Below, in pieces: positions 38,788 to 48,015 of a stretch of 64,000 bases of DNA; position 1 is the first letter of the stretch; every line of letters starts with the position of its first letter. The notes below the pieces were generated by a model. The model did no database searches. It saw only the letters and a list, made by a program, of their open reading frames with translations, and was not told the origin of the DNA. Location: the NCBI GenBank assembly GCA_003216835.1, contig QCIF01000003.1:1-64000 (forward strand). The letters are read 5' to 3'. The translations under genes were made by a program, and so were the position numbers. Origin of the DNA: Prochlorococcus sp. AG-402-K10 (GTDB lineage: Bacteria > Cyanobacteriota > Cyanobacteriia > PCC-6307 > Cyanobiaceae).

Positions 38788-38810
38788 CTACTACTACTAT
38801 ATATATATTT
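38788..38810 (+). promoter_or_regulatory. DnaA-trio array and AT-rich unwinding segment
   Basis: After a four-base spacer (AAAA) from the DnaA boxes come four perfect CTA triplets (38788-38799), then TATATATATTT to 38810. Read 3' to 5' on the opposite strand the triplets are GAT, the DnaA-trio unit described for Bacillus subtilis. There the order is also DnaA boxes, short spacer, trios, AT-rich run, dnaN. Function here is inferred from this layout. Confidence 0.6.
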
Positions 38811-38853
38811 CTTTAGTTCTTTTTTTAATAGAAAAGAAAGAAAAAATAACGTA

Positions 38854-38882
38854 TTGAATTTAATTTATTAAAAAAGTATATT
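38854..38882 (+). promoter_or_regulatory. Candidate dnaN promoter
   Basis: TTGAAT (38854-38859) and TATATT (38877-38882) are separated by 17 bases, a near-consensus sigma-70 promoter placed 28 bases before the dnaN ATG. Transcription would start close to 38889. In DNA this AT-rich chance matches occur, so the position relative to dnaN is the main support. Confidence 0.45.
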
Positions 38883-38910
38883 GTAGATATCAAAATAATA
38901 ATCAGACCTG

Positions 38911-40068
38911 ATGGAGATTGTTTGCAACCAAAATGAATTAAATAATGCTATTCAATTAGTAAGTAAAGCAGTTTCTTCAAGACCCACTCATCCTATTCTT
39001 GCAAATATACTTTTAACAGCTGATCAAGGAACTAACAAAATTAGCCTGACAGGATTCGATTTGAATTTAGGAATACAAACTTCGTTTGATGCAACAGTTA
39101 AAAATAGTGGAGCTATTACAATTCCTTCAAAACTGTTATCTGAAATAGTCAATAAATTACCAAGTGAAACCCCAGTTAATTTGGAGGTTGATGAGAATTC
39201 AGATAATATTTTAATAAAAAGTGATACAGGTACATTTAATTTAAAAGGTATTCCTTCTGATGATTATCCAAACTTACCATTTGTTGAGAGTGGGACATCT
39301 TTAAATATTGATCCTACTTCCTTTTTACAAGCTTTAAAATTGACTCTCTTTGCTAGTAGTAATGATGACTCAAAGCAACTACTAACAGGTGTTAATTTCA
39401 CATTTAAGCAAAAATATTTAGAATCTGCTTCAACAGATGGTCATAGATTAGCTGTAGTACTTATAGGTAATGAAGAAAATATTGAAGACAAAGAAAATTC
39501 TTCTGTTAATGAAGATAGCTTTTCTGTTACTATTCCAACTCGATCATTGAGGGAAATTGAAAAACTTTTAACTTTAAGAAGTACTGAAAAATCAATCAAA
39601 CTATTTTACGATAAAGGACAAGTAGTATTTATTTCTTCTAATCAAATAATTACTACTAGAACTCTAGAAGGAGATTATCCTAATTATTCTCAATTAATAC
39701 CAGATAATTTTTCCAAAATCTTTATTTTTAATACAAAAAAATTAACTGATTCTTTAGAAAGAATTGCTGTTTTAGCTGATCAACAGAGTAGTGTTGTAAA
39801 GATTAAGTTGGATGAAAATAATTTAGCGCTTATAAGTGCTGATGCACAAGATATAGGAAGTGCTAATGAATCTATACCTGTTTCTTATTCTGGAGAAAAA
39901 TTTGATATTGCATTTAATGTTAGATATCTTCTTGAAGGCTTAAAAGTTATTTCATGTGAAAATGTAGTATTAAAGTGTAATCTTTCTACTACTCCAGCTG
40001 TTTTTGTTCCGGAAGATAATATTAATTCTTTTACTTATCTAGTTATGCCTGTTCAGGTACGTTCTTAA
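38911..40068 (+). CDS. dnaN: DNA polymerase III beta subunit (sliding clamp)
   Basis: The 385-residue protein has the three repeated clamp domains. Recognisable pieces are VSKAVSSRPTHPILANILL near residue 20, ASTDGHRLAVV near 170, and the C-terminal hydrophobic-pocket segment ending YLVMPVQVRS (MPxR in E. coli). The dimeric ring encircles DNA and tethers the replicative polymerase. It is the first gene right of the origin and reads with the fork. The PRC-barrel gene starts one base after its stop. Confidence 0.97.
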   Translation: MEIVCNQNELNNAIQLVSKAVSSRPTHPILANILLTADQGTNKISLTGFDLNLGIQTSFDATVKNSGAITIPSKLLSEIVNKLPSETPVNLEVDENSDNILIKSDTGTFNLKGIPSDDYPNLPFVESGTSLNIDPTSFLQALKLTLFASSNDDSKQLLTGVNFTFKQKYLESASTDGHRLAVVLIGNEENIEDKENSSVNEDSFSVTIPTRSLREIEKLLTLRSTEKSIKLFYDKGQVVFISSNQIITTRTLEGDYPNYSQLIPDNFSKIFIFNTKKLTDSLERIAVLADQQSSVVKIKLDENNLALISADAQDIGSANESIPVSYSGEKFDIAFNVRYLLEGLKVISCENVVLKCNLSTTPAVFVPEDNINSFTYLVMPVQVRS

Positions 40069-40069
40069 A

Positions 40070-40777
40070 TTGAAATTACCAAAAGAATTTTTATTAAGTG
40101 AATTATTAAATTGTAATGTTAAGGGAAATATGACCCTTAATTATGGAAATGGAGAAAATGTTTGGATGCATCCTCCAGTTCATAGAATTTTAGGATGGTA
40201 TTCTCGTCCTTCAAATTTTGATTTGAAACGAAATGTTTGGAGATTAAACCAAATTAGTCAAATTATAGATAATGAAATTTATGTAAATGGTGAACCGGCT
40301 ATTTCTGATTTGGCAACTTTGAATAGGTTTCCTACCTTGATACAAGCTGGTTTGATAAATTCTAAGGGCTCAAAGATAGGATTTATTGCAGATTTTTTAT
40401 TTGATATGAAAACAGGAAATATTAAATATTATTTAGTTTCTAGATCTAATCCTAAAATTCCTGGTTCTAGTAGATGGAAATTAGATATTGATGATATTAA
40501 TGATCAACAACCGGGATTAGTATTTTGTTCAAGTTCTGCCTTAGATGATTTAATTTTAATAAAATCTAGTATTAAAAATGAATTTTTTAAAAAAGGCAAA
40601 AAAGTTATGCATAGGGTTAGCGATATGAAAAATATTGCTTCAAATAAACTGGAGGATTGGCTTGAAGAAGATGAAGATATAAACCAAAATTTAGATTTTA
40701 AAGAAAAAAGTTTTTATAATGATAAAAATAAAACAAGATCTTTTAGCGAGAAAAGAGAAGATGACCCATGGATTTGA
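40070..40777 (+). CDS. PRC-barrel domain protein
   Basis: The 235-residue protein starts at TTG one base after the dnaN stop, so translation is probably coupled. A PRC-barrel-like beta unit is seen in the middle: GSKIGFIADFLFDMKTGNIKYYLVS at about residues 100-125, followed by a strand pattern ending in LVFCSSSALDDLIL. The N-terminal half may hold another divergent barrel. The last 50 residues are highly charged and probably disordered. PRC barrels occur in photosynthetic reaction centre H subunits and in RNA-processing proteins; nothing here fixes a role. The gene is four bases before purL. Confidence 0.75.
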   Translation: MKLPKEFLLSELLNCNVKGNMTLNYGNGENVWMHPPVHRILGWYSRPSNFDLKRNVWRLNQISQIIDNEIYVNGEPAISDLATLNRFPTLIQAGLINSKGSKIGFIADFLFDMKTGNIKYYLVSRSNPKIPGSSRWKLDIDDINDQQPGLVFCSSSALDDLILIKSSIKNEFFKKGKKVMHRVSDMKNIASNKLEDWLEEDEDINQNLDFKEKSFYNDKNKTRSFSEKREDDPWI

Positions 40778-40780
40778 ATA

Positions 40781-43120
40781 ATGATAAATCATGTTAATCC
40801 TGATTATTTTGATATAAGTGAAGCACTTAAATTTGAAAACTTAACTAAGGATGATTTTAAAGAAATTTGTCAAAGATTAGGAAGAGAGCCAAATAGAACT
40901 GAATTAGGAATGTTTGGAGTTATGTGGTCTGAACATTGTTGTTATAGAAACTCAAAACCTCTTTTAGCAAATTTTCCAACGAAAGGGAAGAATGTTTTAG
41001 TTGGTCCTGGAGAAAATGCTGGTGTTATTGATGTTGGGAATAATCAAAAACTTGTTTTTAAAATTGAAAGTCATAATCATCCATCTGCTATTGAGCCATT
41101 TCAAGGAGCTGCAACTGGAGTTGGAGGTATATTAAGAGATATTTTTACAATGGGTGCAAGGCCAATAGCAGTTTTGAATTCATTGAGATTTGGTAATCTA
41201 GAAAAATCATCTAATGTTTCTTTGCTTCGCGGTGTAGTTTCAGGCATTTCTCATTATGGGAATTGCGTTGGTGTACCAACTGTTGGTGGAGAAATTGATT
41301 TTGATGATAGTTATTCTGGAAATCCCTTAGTAAATGTTATGGCTTTAGGACTTTTGGAGACTGAAGAAATTGTTTGCTCAGGAGCTAATAAAGTTGGTTC
41401 TCCTGTTTTATACGTAGGAAATACAACCGGAAGAGATGGTGTTGGAGGTGCTAGTTTTGCTAGCTCAGAATTAACTACTAGTTCATTAGATAATAGACCT
41501 GCTGTTCAGGTGGGGGACCCATTTATTGAAAAAAGTCTTATTGAAGCTTGTTTAGAAGCCTTTAAGACTGGCGATGTCATAGCAGCTCAAGATATGGGAG
41601 CAGCGGGATTGACATGTAGTAGTGCAGAAATGGCTGCAAACGGCAGTTTAGGTATATCGATTGATTTGGATTTAGTTCCTGCCAGAGAGAATAATATGTC
41701 TGCTTATCAATATTTGTTATCTGAATCTCAAGAGAGAATGTTGCTTGTTGTCAAAAAAGAAAAATTAAATCATCTTATTAAGCAATTTAAAAAGTGGGGA
41801 CTTTTTGCAAATGTGATTGGTGAAGTAATAGAAACTAAAGAGGTTGTTATTTCTCATAAAAGTAAAATAGTTGCTCAAATTCCTACTTCTGCTTTATCTG
41901 ATGATACTCCTATTAATATTCATAAGGTTATGAATAATCCACCTAATTATTTGCTTAAGAAATGGGAATGGACAGAAAATAATTTACCAAAAATATATGA
42001 TAATAAAATATTATCTATGAAGGAAAATAAGTCTTTTTATTTTTCTCAAATTATTCTAAAACTTCTTTCTAATCCTTCAATAGCATCAAAAAAATGGATA
42101 TATAAACAATATGATTCTCAAGTTCAAGCAAATACAGTTTTTAAACCTGGAGAATCAGATGCAGCTTTAATAAGATTAAGACCGCAAAGTGAAAAAAATA
42201 AAAATCAGATATTTGCTGGTGTCGCAGCCTCTGTAGATTGCAATAGTCGATGGGTTTATCTTGATCCTTTTAGAGGAAGTATTGCTGCAGTAGCCGAATC
42301 TGCTAGAAACGTGAGCTGTGTCGGTGCTGAACCAATTGCAATTACAAATAATTTAAATTTTTCATCCCCTGAAAATCAAATAGGATACTGGCAGCTTGCA
42401 TCTTCTTGCGATGGTATTGCTAAGGCTTGTATTGCTTTAGAAACGCCTGTTACAGGTGGTAATGTCTCTCTATATAATGAATCAAAAAATGCAAACAATG
42501 AAATAACTCCTATTAATCCTACTCCAGTGATCGGTATGGTTGGAAAGATAGATAATATCGATCAAGCTATTAGTAGTGGATGGCAAAATATTAATGATTC
42601 AATTTGGTTAATTGGTTCATATGCTTCTGAGTCGACAATAGCAGCTAGTTCTTATTTGGAATATTTTCATGGAAAGATTTTAGGTAGACCTCCAAAGATT
42701 GATTTGCAAGATGAAAAATACTGCCAGAGTGTTTTGAGAAGATCAATTTTAGAAAATTTTGTTGTATCTTCTCACGATATAAGTGATGGCGGCTTAGCTA
42801 TTGCTTTATCAGAGTGTTGTATTTTATCTGCAAAAGGTGCAACAATAAACTTAGAAAGTGGTTCTGATCGTCTAGATAATGTATTGTTTTCTGAGGGTGG
42901 TTCAAGGATAGTGTTCTCAGTAAATAAAAACAAAGAATTAAATTGGTTAAATTATTTAAAGGAAATACAAATAGATTTTCCAAATAGTGTATATGTAAAA
43001 AAAATAGGTTATGTATCTAAAGAAAATCTAAAAATAAATTTTCAAAGTAAGGAAATTTGCAATATTAAGGTTGAGGAATTATCCGAAAAATTTAATAATA
43101 GTATTTCAAGTTACTTTTAA
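40781..43120 (+). CDS. purL: Phosphoribosylformylglycinamidine synthase subunit II
   Basis: The 779-residue protein is the small-type PurL, which works with separate PurS and PurQ proteins not encoded here. Motifs include MWSEHCCYRNSKPLL near residue 50, the ATP/FGAR region ESHNHPSAIEPFQGAATGVG near 97, and VGDPFIEKSLIEACLEA near 245. A second half-repeat begins at about 430 with PGESDAALIRLRP. It converts FGAR to FGAM using ATP and glutamine-derived ammonia in purine synthesis. It is followed by purF, the first enzyme of the pathway, after 51 bases. Confidence 0.96.
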   Translation: MINHVNPDYFDISEALKFENLTKDDFKEICQRLGREPNRTELGMFGVMWSEHCCYRNSKPLLANFPTKGKNVLVGPGENAGVIDVGNNQKLVFKIESHNHPSAIEPFQGAATGVGGILRDIFTMGARPIAVLNSLRFGNLEKSSNVSLLRGVVSGISHYGNCVGVPTVGGEIDFDDSYSGNPLVNVMALGLLETEEIVCSGANKVGSPVLYVGNTTGRDGVGGASFASSELTTSSLDNRPAVQVGDPFIEKSLIEACLEAFKTGDVIAAQDMGAAGLTCSSAEMAANGSLGISIDLDLVPARENNMSAYQYLLSESQERMLLVVKKEKLNHLIKQFKKWGLFANVIGEVIETKEVVISHKSKIVAQIPTSALSDDTPINIHKVMNNPPNYLLKKWEWTENNLPKIYDNKILSMKENKSFYFSQIILKLLSNPSIASKKWIYKQYDSQVQANTVFKPGESDAALIRLRPQSEKNKNQIFAGVAASVDCNSRWVYLDPFRGSIAAVAESARNVSCVGAEPIAITNNLNFSSPENQIGYWQLASSCDGIAKACIALETPVTGGNVSLYNESKNANNEITPINPTPVIGMVGKIDNIDQAISSGWQNINDSIWLIGSYASESTIAASSYLEYFHGKILGRPPKIDLQDEKYCQSVLRRSILENFVVSSHDISDGGLAIALSECCILSAKGATINLESGSDRLDNVLFSEGGSRIVFSVNKNKELNWLNYLKEIQIDFPNSVYVKKIGYVSKENLKINFQSKEICNIKVEELSEKFNNSISSYF

Positions 43121-43171
43121 ATATTAATGAATGAATATTTTCAATTATCAGAACTATTGCGAAATTAAATT

Positions 43172-44632
43172 ATGTGTGGAATAGTTGGAATTGTCTCTTC
43201 TGAGGATGTAAATCAACAAATTTATGATAGCCTTTTGCTCCTTCAGCATAGAGGTCAAGATTCAACAGGAATAGCTACAATGGAAAATACTGTTTTCCAT
43301 ATACATAAGGCTAAAGGCCAGGTAAATAATGCTTATAGAACTAGAGATATGAGAAATTTAATTGGAAAAATTGGATTGGGTCATGTAAGATACGCAACAA
43401 AAGGATCAGCTGAAAGTGTAGAAGAAGCCCAACCTTTTTATGTTAATGCTCCCTATGGGATTGTTTTAATACATAATGGGAATTTAACTAATACGAGAGA
43501 CTTAGAAAAACAATTATTTAATATTGATAAACGTCATACTAATTCTTCTAGCGATACAGAAATGTTATTAAATATCTTTGCTACAGAATTACAAGAACAA
43601 ATTCATAATCAAGAATTAGAGCCAGATATTCTTTTTAATGCTGTCAAAAAATTACATAAAAGAATTCAAGGATCATATACTTCAATTGCATTAATTTCGG
43701 GTCATGGTTTATTAGCTTTCAGAGATCCATTTGGTATTAGACCTTTAGTAATTGGGCGAAGAATTTCGCTTAAAACCCAACAAGAAGAGTGGATGGTTGC
43801 AAGCGAATCATTGGTATTGGAAAATAATGATTATCAAGTAGTAAGAGATGTAGAGCCTGGAGAGGCAATTTTTATTAATCATAATGGTGAATTTTTTGCT
43901 AAGCAATGTTCAGATAATCCAAAATTATTTCCCTGTGCTTTTGAATATGTTTATTTAGCTCGACCAGATTCAATTATGAATGGTATATCTGTTTATAAAG
44001 CGCGTTTAAAGATGGGTGATTATTTAGCGGAAACTATTAAACAAAAAATTAAATCAGGTGATGTGGATGTTGTTATGCCTATTCCTGATTCTTCTCGTCC
44101 AGCTGCAATGCAAGTAGCGAGGCAATTGGGTATAGAGTATAGAGAGGGTTTCTTTAAAAATAGATATGTTGGCAGAACATTTATAATGCCTGGTCAACAA
44201 AAACGTAAGAAATCAGTGAGACAAAAATTAAATGCAATGAGTACAGAATTTAAGAATAAAAATGTATTAATAGTTGATGATTCTATAGTCAGAGGTACTA
44301 CTTCTAAAGAAATTGTTCAAATGGCAAGAGATGCTGGAGCAAATAAAGTGTTCTTTACTTCTGCTGCCCCACCAGTTCGTTTCCCACATGTTTATGGTAT
44401 TAATATGCCTAATAGAGATGAATTGATAGCTCATGACAGAACAATAAATGAAATAGCAGAAAAACTAGAAATTGATAATCTTGTTTATCAAAGTGTAGAA
44501 AATTTACGTAAAGCGATTATTAGCGATTCTCCAATTCTAGATCTTGAAATGAGTTGTTTTACAGGTTCTTATGTAACAGGAACAGTTACTCAAGAGTATT
44601 TAAATTGGGTAGAAAATGAATATAAATCTTAA
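43172..44632 (+). CDS. purF: Amidophosphoribosyltransferase
   Basis: The 486-residue protein begins [12 protein letters not shown], so removal of Met exposes the nucleophile Cys2 directly, with no propeptide. The N-terminal Ntn glutaminase domain has [12 protein letters not shown] near residue 24. The C-terminal phosphoribosyltransferase domain holds the PRPP loop [17 protein letters not shown] near 364. It makes phosphoribosylamine from PRPP and glutamine, the committed step of purine synthesis. [14 protein letters not shown] segment resembles the group that binds an Fe-S cluster, but I did not verify all four ligands. Its stop interlocks with that of the convergent topoisomerase gene. Confidence 0.96.
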   Translation: MCGIVGIVSSEDVNQQIYDSLLLLQHRGQDSTGIATMENTVFHIHKAKGQVNNAYRTRDMRNLIGKIGLGHVRYATKGSAESVEEAQPFYVNAPYGIVLIHNGNLTNTRDLEKQLFNIDKRHTNSSSDTEMLLNIFATELQEQIHNQELEPDILFNAVKKLHKRIQGSYTSIALISGHGLLAFRDPFGIRPLVIGRRISLKTQQEEWMVASESLVLENNDYQVVRDVEPGEAIFINHNGEFFAKQCSDNPKLFPCAFEYVYLARPDSIMNGISVYKARLKMGDYLAETIKQKIKSGDVDVVMPIPDSSRPAAMQVARQLGIEYREGFFKNRYVGRTFIMPGQQKRKKSVRQKLNAMSTEFKNKNVLIVDDSIVRGTTSKEIVQMARDAGANKVFFTSAAPPVRFPHVYGINMPNRDELIAHDRTINEIAEKLEIDNLVYQSVENLRKAIISDSPILDLEMSCFTGSYVTGTVTQEYLNWVENEYKS

Positions 44633-47070
44633 TTTATAAAGCTTTCATGGCTAAAACAATTTTCAAGATATTCGTCTTTTTCTAAATTTAAAAAATCTAT
44701 TGTTAAACATTTTTTATTAGATTCAAAAACCAATTTCTCAAAGTTTATCCTTGCAGATTTGTTTTTATTGGTTTCAATATCAAGGTATTGATTACTTGGT
44801 AATATTTTTATGAAGTGATCATTTTTAAGTTGAATTTTTTCATTTATATATCCTAATTTATAATCATTTGCATAATATATTTCATCATTTTTAAAACTAA
44901 AAAACTTTCCTTTTTGAGAAACTAAATAAAGTTTTTCGCCAACTTTGCTTTTACAGCAAGAAACTATTTTTTCAGTAGGTAAAAGCTTTGTTAGTAATAA
45001 ACCTTGAGATTGTTTAGTAGTTGGTGTTAGATATTGATTAGATAAATTAAATTTAAAAATTCTTCCTATTGAAGTTAATATTATTAAGTTCTCTTCTCCT
45101 TTATAAATAAATGAATCAATTATTTTTATATTATTTTTTAATTTTGTAATTGAAAATGCTCTATTACTTTTAAGCATCTCATCATCAAATAAAACTTTTT
45201 TAAATCTTCCATCTGAATTTAAAGTACATAAATAATTTTTTATTCCTTGATCAATATGATGAAAATTTATGATTTCTTTAGGGTCAATATTTGCTAATAC
45301 TTTATTATCTAATTTATAATCATTATTAATATTTTCCTTCCAATTAATTTGAAAAACACGTCCTGTATAAGTAATTCCAATAATTTTTAAATTTTTTTCA
45401 ATATTGCATATAAACTTTTGGACATTTTTATTTTCTATAATTTTATTGTCAGCCTCTAATGATTTTCTGTAACTATTAAAAATCATTTTTTTTAAATATA
45501 GTCTATTATTTATATATAATTTAGTTTTTTTGTTTATAAGCTCTTCTAATATTTGATTATTAATAGTTTCTATTTCGTCATCTTGATCTATATTTTTTAG
45601 AATTTTTGTTTTTCTTTTTATATTATATTTTTGTTTTAATATAAGTAATTCTTTTATTAATAATTCAAATAATAATTTCCTGTCATTCAAAAGATTGTTT
45701 AAATAATTCTTTTTTTCTTCTAACTTTTTTATATCTATATCTATTTGCTTTCTTTCTAGATTTGTTAATTTTTTTAGTGGCATATCTAACACTGCGTTTG
45801 CTTGTCTTTCACTTAACAGAAGATTTTTAATTAATATTGATTTAGCTTCAGAAGAATTGTCTGACTTTTGAATAATTTCAATAATATTTTTTATTTGTTT
45901 TGTTGCTATAGATAAACCCTTTAGGATTTCAAGTTTTTCTGATGTATTTTTTAGAAAGTACCTAGTTCTTTTTCTTATTGTTTCTTCTCTAAATTCCAAA
46001 AAATATTCAAGATATTTTCTTAAGGTTAGTTGAAGTGGTTTGCCATTTATTAGAGCTAAAAATATTGAGCCAAAGTTTGTTTGTAAACTAGTTTTTTTGT
46101 ATAGACTGGAAATTACAATATCACTATTAGAATCTTTTTTTAATTCTATTACAATTCTCATACCATCTCTATCGCTTTCATCTCTAATATCTGAGATCCC
46201 ATCAATTTTTCCTGTATTAACAAGTTCTGCAAGTTTTTCAATCCATCCTGCTTTACTTATTTGATAAGGAAGTTCTGATATTACTAGGGCATTTCTTTTG
46301 TGTTTACCTTTACCTATATTTATTTCTTCTGAGTTTATTACACCTCTGATTGTTATTGATCCTTTTCCAGTTTTATAAACTTCTTTAATTCCATCATTGT
46401 AAATTAATTCACCTCCTGTTGGAAAGTCAGGTCCATGAATAATATTAAATAGTTTCGTATCACTTATTTCTTTGTTCTTTATTATTGCAATTAATCCATC
46501 TACTATTTCACCTAAATTATGAGGTGGAATGTTTGTTGCCATTCCCACAGCAATTCCTGATGAACCGTTTAATAATAAAAAAGGGAGTTGCGCAGGCAAA
46601 ACATCTGGTTCTTGTTGTGAACCATCAAAATTATTTGAATAACTTACAGTTTCTAAATCTATTTCTTCAAGAAATCCATCATTAGCTATTGGCGCAAGGC
46701 GGGTTTCTGTATATCGCATCGCTGCTGGAGGATCGTTATCTACTGATCCAAAATTCCCGTGACCATCTAGTGTTGGATATTTAGTTGAGAAATTTTGGAC
46801 TAATCTAACTAATGCATCATATACAGCTTGATCACCGTGAGGATGATATTTACCCAGAACATCTCCTACAACTCTTGCGCACTTTCTAAAGGGCCGATCA
46901 GGTGTTAAACCTAATTCATGCATTGCAAAAAGAATTCTCCTTTGTACAGGTTTAAGCCCATCCCTAGCATCCGGTAAAGCTCTTCCAACTATTACGCTCA
47001 TTGCATATTCCAGATAGGAACGCTGCATTTCTTCTTGGAGCGATATAGAAGTGAATTTTTCCTTATCCAT
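44629..47070 (-). CDS. parC: Type IIA topoisomerase subunit A (ParC/GyrA-like)
   Basis: The 813-residue protein starts with [20 protein letters not shown] near residue 36 and has the catalytic tyrosine in [12 protein letters not shown] near residue 120. [20 protein letters not shown] is near 165. The C-terminal beta-pinwheel domain is present, but I see no QRRGGKG-type GyrA box. That argues for a topoisomerase-IV-like subunit that decatenates rather than supercoils. The central region is unusually rich in Lys, Asn and Ile. A 38-base inverted repeat lies between its start and the upstream TPR gene. Confidence 0.88.
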   Translation of the reverse strand: MDKEKFTSISLQEEMQRSYLEYAMSVIVGRALPDARDGLKPVQRRILFAMHELGLTPDRPFRKCARVVGDVLGKYHPHGDQAVYDALVRLVQNFSTKYPTLDGHGNFGSVDNDPPAAMRYTETRLAPIANDGFLEEIDLETVSYSNNFDGSQQEPDVLPAQLPFLLLNGSSGIAVGMATNIPPHNLGEIVDGLIAIIKNKEISDTKLFNIIHGPDFPTGGELIYNDGIKEVYKTGKGSITIRGVINSEEINIGKGKHKRNALVISELPYQISKAGWIEKLAELVNTGKIDGISDIRDESDRDGMRIVIELKKDSNSDIVISSLYKKTSLQTNFGSIFLALINGKPLQLTLRKYLEYFLEFREETIRKRTRYFLKNTSEKLEILKGLSIATKQIKNIIEIIQKSDNSSEAKSILIKNLLLSERQANAVLDMPLKKLTNLERKQIDIDIKKLEEKKNYLNNLLNDRKLLFELLIKELLILKQKYNIKRKTKILKNIDQDDEIETINNQILEELINKKTKLYINNRLYLKKMIFNSYRKSLEADNKIIENKNVQKFICNIEKNLKIIGITYTGRVFQINWKENINNDYKLDNKVLANIDPKEIINFHHIDQGIKNYLCTLNSDGRFKKVLFDDEMLKSNRAFSITKLKNNIKIIDSFIYKGEENLIILTSIGRIFKFNLSNQYLTPTTKQSQGLLLTKLLPTEKIVSCCKSKVGEKLYLVSQKGKFFSFKNDEIYYANDYKLGYINEKIQLKNDHFIKILPSNQYLDIETNKNKSARINFEKLVFESNKKCLTIDFLNLEKDEYLENCFSHESFIN

Positions 47071-47106
47071 TAAAGAGCAAAATTAAAGATGCTTTAGTTA
47101 ACTTAA

Positions 47107-47144
47107 TTAAGACTAATAGGTAAAAAATTTTTTACCAGTCTTAA
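47107..47144. repeat. Inverted repeat upstream of parC-like gene
   Basis: TTAAGACT (47107-47114) pairs with AGTCTTAA (47137-47144), and between them GGTAAAAAA (47119-47127) pairs with TTTTTTACC (47128-47136), with a four-base AATA asymmetry on one arm. It begins three bases past the TPR stop on the minus strand and ends 37 bases before the parC-like start. It may be a terminator, a protein-binding palindrome or a leader structure; no clear T-run follows it on the minus strand. Confidence 0.7.
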
Positions 47145-47147
47145 ATA

Positions 47148-48011
47148 TTAGGAAGATTGATTTATTTTTAATTTTGCCTTTCTTATATCTTCTTGAAGTT
47201 GGGGTTTATTTAAAAGCTTTTCCGTTGAAATTTGTAGTTTTTCTCCCCATAATTGTTCTTTCCTATAATCATATTCAACATATTTCGGATTTCTTATTAA
47301 CGCTGTTTTTGCAAGTAATATTGCTGAATTAATATCTTTTATACTTAAACATGAAGCAAGTCCTAGTAATGGTTCTGCATTTTCTTCAATAGCAATAGCT
47401 TGTTCGAATAATTTAATAGATTTATTTATTTTGCCTTGTTCAAAGTAAGCTAAACCTTGATTATTTATTGCTTGCCAAAATTCAGGTTTAATTTTGACCG
47501 CTTTTTCAAAAATATTTATTGCTGAGGAGTAGTTCTTTTCCATTAAAAAAATATTTCCTAATTGAAATATTGCTTTATGATTCTCAGGAGTTATTTTTAA
47601 ACCTGATTTTAATGAAATCTTTGCATCTTTTAGTTTTAATTGTTTTATAAAAATATTACTTTTGGAAAAATATATTTCACTTAAATTAGGGTTAATTTCT
47701 TCTGCTTTTTTTAGAGAAATTAATGCTTCTTCATATAATTTATTAGCTAGTTGTGATTCAGATAAAATTAACCATAAATTTTCATCTAATTTATTAATTT
47801 TTACAGCTAATTTGGCAAGATTAAGACTCTCTTTAATTTGTCCAAAATATAAAAGTTGATAAGCATTTCTGCCAATAGATAAACTTTCTTTTTTTAAATT
47901 TTTTATTGTTGGTAAGTAATAATAAGGAACTAATGCTTTTAATTGATCTCCTTTTAATAAGAAATTAACTAATAAGGAAATACATAAAATTCTTGTTACA
48001 TGCTTTTTCAT
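47148..48011 (-). CDS. Exported TPR-repeat protein
   Basis: The 287-residue protein begins MKKHVTRILCISLLVNFLLK, a basic start and hydrophobic core resembling a signal peptide or membrane anchor. Several tandem tetratricopeptide units then follow from about residue 50 to 240. Clear examples are HKAIFQLGNIFLMEKNYSSA and AINNQGLAYFEQGKINKSIK, each with the W/L/G/Y/A/A/P pattern. TPR arrays mediate protein-protein contacts; the partner is unknown. It starts four bases after queG on the minus strand and so probably shares its transcript, without an obvious functional link. Confidence 0.85.
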   Translation of the reverse strand: MKKHVTRILCISLLVNFLLKGDQLKALVPYYYLPTIKNLKKESLSIGRNAYQLLYFGQIKESLNLAKLAVKINKLDENLWLILSESQLANKLYEEALISLKKAEEINPNLSEIYFSKSNIFIKQLKLKDAKISLKSGLKITPENHKAIFQLGNIFLMEKNYSSAINIFEKAVKIKPEFWQAINNQGLAYFEQGKINKSIKLFEQAIAIEENAEPLLGLASCLSIKDINSAILLAKTALIRNPKYVEYDYRKEQLWGEKLQISTEKLLNKPQLQEDIRKAKLKINQSS

Positions 48012-48015
48012 AATC

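Larger units (their letters stand above)
38571..38910. other. Candidate chromosomal replication origin (oriC)
   Basis: This 340-base gene-free stretch between thrC and dnaN is the longest in the window and extremely AT-rich. It holds TTTCCACA-core DnaA boxes at 38593-38601 (minus), 38766-38774 and 38775-38783 (plus), with weaker ones at 38712-38720 (CTCTCCACA) and 38623-38631 (minus, TTATCAACA). It also carries long A/T tracts (about 38655-38710) and a CTA-triplet array leading into alternating TA. Cyanobacterial origins are known upstream of dnaN, and their DnaA boxes resemble TTTTCCACA. No dnaA gene is adjacent. The assignment is by context and motif. Confidence 0.82.
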
